Part shown: piece after piece, positions 5,705 through 9,465 of the stretch
How the letters are laid out: the number at the start of each line of letters is the position of its first letter
Position numbering within the stretch: position 1 is the first letter of the stretch
NCBI GenBank assembly: GCA_018819665.1
Contig: JAHJOY010000063.1
Coordinates: 1-9,465, forward strand
DNA: 9,465 bases
Direction: 5' to 3'
Source: a bacterium
GTDB taxonomy: Bacteria > Atribacterota > Phoenicimicrobiia > Phoenicimicrobiales > Phoenicimicrobiaceae
The notes under the pieces: model-generated
The model's database searches: none
What the model was told of the DNA's origin: nothing
The model's input: only the letters and a program-made list of their open reading frames with translations
Translations under genes and position numbers: made by a program

Positions 5705-5809
5705 AAAATACAGGTTACAAGTTGCAGGTTGCGAGTTACAAGTTTTAAAAACGACTTTACAGTGAACTGAAAACTGTAAACCGAAAACTGAAAACCAGTT
5801 TTGTATTTT
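5705..5809. repeat. 105-bp imperfect palindrome of GTT and AAC heptads
   Basis: The ends are AAAATACA (5705-5712) and its exact inverse TGTATTTT (5802-5809). Inward from the left come cores GGTT, AGTT, GGTT, AGTT, AGTT (first bases 5713, 5720, 5727, 5734, 5741), each separated by three bases. A 20-base centre (5745-5764) is followed by AACT, AACT, AACC, AACT, AACC (first bases 5765, 5772, 5779, 5786, 5793). Each core is the exact complement of its mirror partner, including the G/A choice, while the three-base spacers are not. The result is a ladder of 4-bp stems with symmetric internal loops. Confidence 0.8.
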
Positions 5810-5818
5810 TCATTTATT

Positions 5819-5852
5819 GCTAACGACTAACGACTATTCACTAACGACTATT
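5819..5852. repeat. CTAACGA/CTATTCA heptad array before dnaB
   Basis: Units CTAACGA, CTAACGA, CTATTCA, CTAACGA and CTATTTA run in 7-bp register from 5820. The array stops a few bases before the GGAG of dnaB. Close relatives lie at 5001-5035 before rplI and at 8183-8213 before rsmA. Confidence 0.8.
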
Positions 5853-5869
5853 TAATACGGAGTTAAAAA

Positions 5870-7213
5870 ATGGAATTAGGCAGGAATCCTCCTCAAAATA
5901 TTAGTGCAGAACAGGCTGCTTTAGGTTCAATGTTTCTTCAGGAAGATGCTATTTTGCACGGTGTGGATATTTTAAGACCCGAAGATTTTTACAAAAAAGC
6001 TCACCAGATTATTTTTAAGTGTATTCTTGAACTGTTTGAAAAGAGCAGGGGTGTTGATTTAGTTACTCTAACCGAGGAATTAAATAGGAAAAATTTATTA
6101 GAAGAGATAGGGGGAGTTACCTATCTAACCAATCTAATTAATAGTGTCCCTACTGCAGCAAATATTGAGCACTACATCAAAATTATCGAAGAAAAATCTA
6201 TTTTGCGTAACTTAATTAATAATGCTACTAAAATTATTTCTATGGGTTACGAAGAAAAAGAAGATGCTAAAATTTTGCTGGATAAAGCAGAGCATTTGAT
6301 CTTTGAGGTTTCAGAGAGAAATTTAGGGCAGTCTTTCGTTCCTATTAAGGAGATACTTCAGGATAGTTTTGAGAAGATTGAAAATCTATATCATAGAGAT
6401 GAATTTATTACCGGGATTCCCAGTGGATTTGACGAATTTGATGATATTACTACCGGGTTTCAGCCCTCCGAGCTTATTGTTATTGCTGGTAGGCCTGGGA
6501 TGGGCAAAACAGCCTTTTGTATGACTATTGCCCAGTATATCGCAGTCTCTAAAAATATACCGGTAGCCCTTTTTAGCTTGGAAATGTCAAAATCTCAATT
6601 AGTTCAAAGGATGCTTTGTTCAGAGGCTCGAGTTGATGCCCATAATTTGAGAAAAGGACGATTAGCCGAATCAGATTGGCCCACCCTTTCAATGGCGGCA
6701 GGTCGATTAGCTTCTGCCCCCATTTTTATTGATGATACAGCCGGAATAACTTGTTTAGAGATTAAGGCTAAAGCCAGGAGATTAAAAGCTCAGCATAATC
6801 TTGGTTTAGTAATAATAGATTATTTGCAGCTTATTACAAGTTCTGGCAGAGTAGAAAATAGGCAGCAGGAGATTTCAGAAATTTCTCGTTCTCTTAAAGG
6901 TTTAGCGAGAGAATTAAATGTTCCGATAATAGCAGTTTCCCAATTATCCAGAGCGGTGGAACAAAGGATTGAAAGAAGGCCCCGTCTTTCTGATTTAAGA
7001 GAGAGTGGGGCAATTGAGCAAGATGCTGATTTAGTTGTTTTTCTATATCGAGAGGAATATTATAAGACAAAAACAGAAAAGAAGGGCATTGCTGAGATAA
7101 TTATTAGTAAACAGAGAAATGGTCCTACAGGTCAAATAGATTTGGCTTTCATAAAAGAATATGCAAAATTTGAAAATTTAGCCCGAATTCCTGAAGAAGA
7201 TAGCGAGTATTAA
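5870..7213 (+). CDS. dnaB: Replicative DNA helicase DnaB
   Basis: DnaB is the hexameric 5'-3' helicase that unwinds DNA at the replication fork and recruits primase. The 447-residue product is of normal length. The N-terminal primase-interacting domain covers about 8-110, with NISAEQAALGSMF near its start; a linker follows to about 175; the RecA-like motor covers the rest. Walker A is GRPGMGKT (207-214), FSLEMS (235-240) follows, Walker B is LVIIDYLQ (313-320) with Asp317, and the DnaB-specific DLRESGAIEQDADLV spans 375-389. KQRNGPTG (414-421) contains the conserved Lys414 and likely arginine finger Arg416. No intein or frameshift is visible. GGAG (5859-5862) lies seven bases before the ATG. 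No promoter is evident in the repeat-filled gap upstream, so cotranscription from the rplI promoter is likely. Confidence 0.97.
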   Translation: MELGRNPPQNISAEQAALGSMFLQEDAILHGVDILRPEDFYKKAHQIIFKCILELFEKSRGVDLVTLTEELNRKNLLEEIGGVTYLTNLINSVPTAANIEHYIKIIEEKSILRNLINNATKIISMGYEEKEDAKILLDKAEHLIFEVSERNLGQSFVPIKEILQDSFEKIENLYHRDEFITGIPSGFDEFDDITTGFQPSELIVIAGRPGMGKTAFCMTIAQYIAVSKNIPVALFSLEMSKSQLVQRMLCSEARVDAHNLRKGRLAESDWPTLSMAAGRLASAPIFIDDTAGITCLEIKAKARRLKAQHNLGLVIIDYLQLITSSGRVENRQQEISEISRSLKGLARELNVPIIAVSQLSRAVEQRIERRPRLSDLRESGAIEQDADLVVFLYREEYYKTKTEKKGIAEIIISKQRNGPTGQIDLAFIKEYAKFENLARIPEEDSEY

Positions 7214-7320
7214 GTAGTAATAGACTAATAATATACTACAAAACAACTGTTAGTGTATACTTTAGTGAGGTAGTTAGAAAGAGAAAAGAATATTTATTGC
7301 TTTTGTTTTTTTATCTTCTT
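7214..7320. other. Unassigned spacer after dnaB
   Basis: First part of the 345-bp gap between dnaB and the tRNA cluster. It is AT-rich with a T-rich end. I see no gene, no clear terminator and no heptad array here; only a weak bulged stem between TATACTA (7232-7238) and the TAGTGTATA that follows about a dozen bases later. Confidence 0.5.
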
Positions 7321-7376
7321 TTTTCTCTAGTTCTTTTTCTTCACGCGATACTCGATACGCAATACGCGATACGAAT
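7321..7376. repeat. 56-bp duplicated segment with ATACG heptads, copy 2
   Basis: This matches 2841-2896 with one mismatch (7347). The heptads are CGCGATA, CTCGATA, CGCAATA and CGCGATA (7344-7371). A reading frame through it is an artefact of the array. Confidence 0.9.
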
Positions 7377-7420
7377 TTATTCTGGCTTTAGCATTTCATC
7401 TTTGTCTTCTTTTCTTAACT

Positions 7421-7484
7421 ATACGCTCTACGCTAAACGCTGTACGCTAACGTACGAGATACGATTCACGAGATGCGAGATACG
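7421..7484. repeat. TACGCT heptads changing to AGATACG heptads
   Basis: Four units, ATACGCT, CTACGCT, AAACGCT and GTACGCT (7421-7448), an eight-base junction, then AGATACG, ATTCACG, AGATGCG and AGATACG (7457-7484). The array ends ten bases before the -35 box of the tRNA promoter. Orientation is the inverse of the arrays that directly follow genes. Confidence 0.85.
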
Positions 7485-7494
7485 AATTAAGTTA

Positions 7495-7523
7495 TTGACA
7501 GGCAGTAAAAAATATAGTAACAT
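7495..7523 (+). promoter_or_regulatory. Promoter of the tRNA cluster
   Basis: A perfect TTGACA (7495-7500), a 17-bp spacer and TAACAT (7518-7523) as -10. Transcription would begin near 7530, about 30 bases before the first tRNA. The -10 box is only a four-of-six match. Confidence 0.55.
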
Positions 7524-7558
7524 TTAGAAGCAAAATTTTTTAATTTTAAATATTTTTA

Positions 7559-7631
7559 GGGCCGTTAGCTCAGTTGGTAGAGCATCTGACTCTTAATCAG
7601 GGGGTCGCAGGTTCGAAACCTGCACGGCCCA
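7559..7631 (+). tRNA. tRNA-Lys (anticodon CTT)
   Basis: Acceptor GGGCCGT (7559-7565) pairs with ACGGCCC (7624-7630), with discriminator A at 7631. The anticodon stem is TCTGA with TCAGG and the loop CTCTTAA places CTT at 7592-7594, reading AAG. The D arm has the usual TAGCTCAGTTGGTAGAGC and the T loop is TTCGAAA. The 3' CCA is not encoded (TCG follows), unlike the next three genes. Confidence 0.96.
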
Positions 7632-7639
7632 TCGAAAAT

Positions 7640-7714
7640 GCCCCCATCGTCTAGGGGACAGGACACCGCCCTTTCACGGCGGCGACAGGGGTTCAAATCC
7701 CCTTGGGGGCACCA
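7640..7714 (+). tRNA. tRNA-Glu (anticodon TTC)
   Basis: Acceptor GCCCCCA (7640-7646) pairs with TGGGGGC (7704-7710). Anticodon stem CCGCC with GGCGG and loop CTTTCAC place TTC at 7673-7675. CCA is encoded at 7712-7714. It begins eight bases after tRNA-Lys, so one precursor transcript is likely. Confidence 0.96.
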
Positions 7715-7734
7715 ATTTATTTATTATAAAAAAT

Positions 7735-7810
7735 GGGCGGATAGCTCAGTTGGCAGAGCACCTGCTTCACATGTAGGGGGTCACAGGTTCAAGTCCTGTT
7801 CCGCCTACCA
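7735..7810 (+). tRNA. tRNA-Val (anticodon CAC)
   Basis: Acceptor GGGCGGA (7735-7741) pairs with TCCGCCT (7800-7806), with a G-U first pair. Anticodon stem CCTGC with GTAGG and loop TTCACAT place CAC at 7768-7770, reading GUG. CCA is encoded at 7808-7810. Eight T residues follow directly (7811-7818) but without a dedicated hairpin. Confidence 0.95.
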
Positions 7811-7831
7811 TTTTTTTTAAGAGGATATGAT

Positions 7832-7907
7832 GCCGGCGTAGCTCAATTGGAAGAGCAACGGAATCGTAATCCGTAGGTTGTCTGTTCAACTCAGATCGCC
7901 GGCTCCA
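7832..7907 (+). tRNA. tRNA-Thr (anticodon CGT)
   Basis: Acceptor GCCGGCG (7832-7838) pairs with CGCCGGC (7897-7903), discriminator T at 7904, encoded CCA at 7905-7907. Anticodon stem ACGGA with TCCGT and loop ATCGTAA place CGT at 7865-7867, reading ACG. The T arm is GTCTG, loop TTCAACT, CAGAT, with a closing G-U pair. It is the last gene of the cluster. Confidence 0.95.
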
Positions 7908-7910
7908 AAA

Positions 7911-8046
7911 TTCGTATCGAGTATCGCGTATCGCGTATCGCATCAAAATACAGGAAAAATTAGTAGGGGCAGACCTTGTGTCTGCCCGTAATGAGTAATG
8001 TGTGATAAGTAACGAGTTGCGGGTTACAAGTTACAAGTTTCGAGTT
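7911..8046. repeat. GTAT heptads, anchor, palindrome and GTT heptads
   Basis: TTCGTAT, CGAGTAT, CGCGTAT, CGCGTAT and CGCATCA (7911-7945) start four bases after tRNA-Thr. They run into the anchor AAAATACAGG (7945-7954), which is part of an 18-bp match (7943-7960) to 9171-9188. A hairpin, GGGCAGAC with GTCTGCCC (7967-7987), follows. GTT heptads come next, with cores AGTT, GGTT, AGTT, AGTT, AGTT (first bases 8015, 8022, 8029, 8036, 8043). Confidence 0.8.
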
Positions 8047-8065
8047 TATAGAAAATCCAAAACAG

Positions 8066-8213
8066 GTAGGAGCTTATTGCTATACTCCATTATAATGAAT
8101 TAGAAACGAGAACCGAAAACTAAGAGCTGACAACTAATTTTTCTTATCCAAAAACTATAAACCAATAACTAAAAACCACATACTAACGACTAACGACTAT
8201 TCACTATCGACTA
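8066..8213. repeat. Decayed palindrome, AAC heptads and CTAACGA heptads before rsmA
   Basis: GTAGGAGC (8066-8073) opens a 20-bp segment (8069-8088) that looks like a mutated copy of the palindrome at 3781-3800. AAC-type heptads follow in two runs (about 8104-8136 and 8151-8177), and CTAACGA, CTAACGA, CTATTCA and CTATCGA then lead up to the rsmA ribosome-binding region. No gene fits in this 324-bp gap. TATAAT at 8091-8096 has no -35 partner. Confidence 0.65.
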
Positions 8214-8231
8214 AAAAAGGCGAGCAATCTG

Positions 8232-9113
8232 ATGAATAACCCTAAATTAACTTCTCCTGCAGAAGTTACCAGACTTCTTACTAAATACGATTTTAAATGC
8301 AAAAAAAGGTTAGGTCAGAATTTTTTAGTAGATCAAAACACCTTACAAATAATTATTAATTCACTAAAATTGAATAAAAAAGATTGCATTTTAGAAATTG
8401 GCACAGGTATTGGAACCCTAACCTCTGCATTATCCCCCTTGGTTAAACAGGTTATATCTATTGAGAAAGATAAAAAATTAACTCCCCTTTTAAAAGAAAG
8501 CCTTCCCTCCTCTAATAATATAGAGATTATTTTTGAAGATATTATGAATTTTGATCTGGTTAATTTTTTTGAGCAGAAAAGAACAAAAGGTGAAAAAATT
8601 GAAAAAATAGTGGGTAATCTTCCTTACTACATCTCCATATCCTTAATAAGACAGATTCTTGAACTTAATCGATATTTAAAATTAGCCGTATTTCTTGTCC
8701 AGAAAGAAGTAGGAGAAAGATTGATGGCTCAAGCAGGGAATAAAAATTATAGCATATTATCCCTTGTTGCCCAATATTACTCTCAACCCCAAAAAGTGCA
8801 TATTGTCCCTTCTACGGTATTTTACCCCCAGCCTAAAGTGAGTTCGATGATAATAAAATTAGATATCTATAAAAAACCGCAAGTACAAGTAGGTAACGAA
8901 AAACTATTTTTTAATATTATTAGAGCTTCCTTTCAACAAAGGAGAAAAAGATTAATCAATTCTTTGTCTAACTATTTTAAGGGAGAAATCGATAAAGCGG
9001 AAATAGAGAACATTTTAACTGAAGCAAGTATTGATAAGAACCGCAGGGGAGAAACCCTGACTTTAGAAGAATTTGCCAGACTAAGCATGGCGATGGGAAA
9101 TAAACTTTTATAG
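8232..9113 (+). CDS. rsmA: 16S rRNA dimethyladenosine transferase RsmA (KsgA)
   Basis: RsmA uses S-adenosylmethionine to dimethylate the two adjacent adenosines in the loop of the last helix of 16S rRNA, a late step of 30S assembly. The 293-residue product is of normal length. It shows KKRLGQNFLVD (24-34), the SAM-binding motif I LEIGTGIGTLT (54-64), the acidic ISIEKD that contacts the SAM ribose (75-80), catalytic motif NLPYYIS (129-135), FYPQPKVSS (197-205) and ASFQQRRKRL (232-241). It ends with RRGETLTLEEFARL, typical of the family. The ATG at 8232 follows a weak AAAAAGG (8214-8220), 11 bases upstream; the upstream gap is all repeats. Erm-type resistance methylases share the fold, but the C-terminal domain and the neighbourhood fit RsmA. 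The last two codons and the stop form part of a long hairpin. Confidence 0.96.
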   Translation: MNNPKLTSPAEVTRLLTKYDFKCKKRLGQNFLVDQNTLQIIINSLKLNKKDCILEIGTGIGTLTSALSPLVKQVISIEKDKKLTPLLKESLPSSNNIEIIFEDIMNFDLVNFFEQKRTKGEKIEKIVGNLPYYISISLIRQILELNRYLKLAVFLVQKEVGERLMAQAGNKNYSILSLVAQYYSQPQKVHIVPSTVFYPQPKVSSMIIKLDIYKKPQVQVGNEKLFFNIIRASFQQRRKRLINSLSNYFKGEIDKAEIENILTEASIDKNRRGETLTLEEFARLSMAMGNKLL

Positions 9114-9140
9114 ACAGGCGAGACGCCTATCTATAAAAGT
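9104..9140. terminator. Long hairpin across the rsmA stop codon
   Basis: ACTTTTATAGA (9104-9114) pairs with TCTATAAAAGT (9130-9140); after a C-A mismatch, AGGCG (9116-9120) pairs with CGCCT (9124-9128) around an AGA loop. That is 16 pairs in 37 bases, including the TAG stop at 9111-9113. No T run follows, so classical intrinsic termination is doubtful; RNA 3'-end protection or a repeat inserted at the stop codon are alternatives. Confidence 0.55.
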
Positions 9141-9300
9141 AGTATCGCGTATTGCGTATTGAGTATCGCGTCAAAATACAGGAAAAATAACTGGTCAACT
9201 AATTTAGACTGGTAGACCGGTCGACTGGCAGACTGGCAGACTGGTAGACTAATCGGAGAATCGGTAAATTGGAGAATTGGTAGATTGGTAGATTGGAAAA
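9141..9300. repeat. GTAT heptads, anchor, then CTGG and TTGG octamers
   Basis: CGCGTAT, TGCGTAT, TGAGTAT and CGCGTCA (9146-9173) lead into AAAATACAGG (9173-9182). Octamers follow: CTGGTCAA (9191), then CTGGTAGA, CCGGTCGA, CTGGCAGA, CTGGCAGA, CTGGTAGA (9209-9248). A TTGG series comes after: TCGGTAAA, TTGGAGAA, TTGGTAGA, TTGGTAGA, TTGGAAAA (9261-9300). This is the clearest octamer array in the window. It holds no gene, and it ends nine bases before a -35 box. Confidence 0.88.
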
Positions 9301-9309
9301 TTACTTTTT

Positions 9310-9338
9310 TTGACAATAAAATTCTATCATGTTATAAT
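9310..9338 (+). promoter_or_regulatory. Full-consensus sigma-70-type promoter
   Basis: A perfect TTGACA (9310-9315), a 17-bp spacer and a perfect TATAAT (9333-9338), with TG at 9330-9331 forming an extended -10. Transcription would begin near 9345 and run out of the window. Confidence 0.8.
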
Positions 9339-9380
9339 TTTTTCAACTAAAACCTTACAGAAAAGAACAGGGAATTGACA

Positions 9381-9452
9381 GTGCTGACTAATAACATTGC
9401 AGAAAATAAAGACAAATATAATTTATTAAGAAGAGAAAAATTTAAATATTAA
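9381..9452 (+). CDS. Possible 23-residue small ORF or leader peptide
   Basis: I do not recognise this product. A GTG at 9381 with AGGGA (9369-9373) seven bases upstream opens 23 codons ending TAA (9450-9452). The peptide is hydrophilic and basic at its end (LLRREKFKY), with no membrane segment or regulatory codon run. Its only support is position: the first reading frame about 35 bases behind a full-consensus promoter. It may be a leader peptide, a small protein or chance; the gene downstream is outside the window. Confidence 0.3.
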   Translation: MLTNNIAENKDKYNLLRREKFKY

Positions 9453-9465
9453 ATAGATTATTCCA

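Noticed and set aside
7297..7527. 76-codon frame upstream of the tRNA cluster
   Set aside because: It translates repeat copy 2 and the TACGCT/AGATACG heptads. A 7-bp repeat cycles through all frames every 21 bases, so arrays can stay open by chance. It also covers the tRNA promoter.
7638..7820. 60-codon frame across tRNA-Glu and tRNA-Val
   Set aside because: It lies almost wholly within two clear tRNA genes.
8091..8096. TATAAT as a promoter for rsmA
   Set aside because: No -35-like hexamer lies 15-19 bp upstream, and the site sits beside a decayed palindrome.
9131..9316. 61-codon minus-strand frame after rsmA
   Set aside because: It is the translation of octamer and heptad arrays in reverse, with no ribosome-binding site or recognisable domain.

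Overview
The window is an AT-rich bacterial chromosome segment, most likely from an uncultured anaerobe. Every complete protein gene reads on the + strand and the standard code fits: UGA closes the M16 peptidase gene. The set of a DUF951 protein, S6, S18, a DUF2232/YybS membrane protein, L9 and DnaB is the order known from Firmicutes. The two genes that usually sit inside that block, ssb between rpsF and rpsR and gdpP/yybT between yybS and rplI, are absent. A deep-branching monoderm-like lineage or a candidate phylum such as Atribacterota would fit, but that placement is a guess and not something the sequence proves.

Layout: mreC, 5' end probably cut by the window (1-747); gap of arrays; M16 zinc peptidase with an apparent AUU start (1113-2387); DUF951 zinc protein (2614-2802); a strong promoter and a structured leader ahead of rpsF (3012-3323) and rpsR (3387-3617); DUF2232 membrane protein (3912-4874); promoter and rplI (5140-5622); replicative helicase dnaB (5870-7213); promoter and four tRNA genes, Lys-CTT, Glu-TTC, Val-CAC and Thr-CGT (7559-7907); rsmA/ksgA (8232-9113); then a textbook promoter (9310-9338) firing out of the window over a possible 23-codon ORF. 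The genes are housekeeping: cell shape, ribosome assembly and maturation, tRNA supply and DNA replication.

The remarkable part is the space between genes. All eight large gaps (about 210-365 bp each) are filled with degenerate tandem arrays of 7-bp units, and one family of 8-bp units, running up to the promoters or Shine-Dalgarno sites of the next gene. Several distinct unit families recur in gap after gap, in similar order and with fixed orientation: one orientation just after a gene, the inverted orientation just before the next. In two gaps the left array (GTT-core heptads) and right array (AAC-core heptads) are complementary unit by unit, including their G/A variation, so they form long imperfect palindromes; in one gap these are nested inside an inverted pair of octamer arrays. 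Compact GTAG-type palindromes sit among them. The heptads recall the short tandemly repeated repetitive (STRR) heptamers of cyanobacteria, but the mirrored, covarying arrangement is the feature I would examine first.
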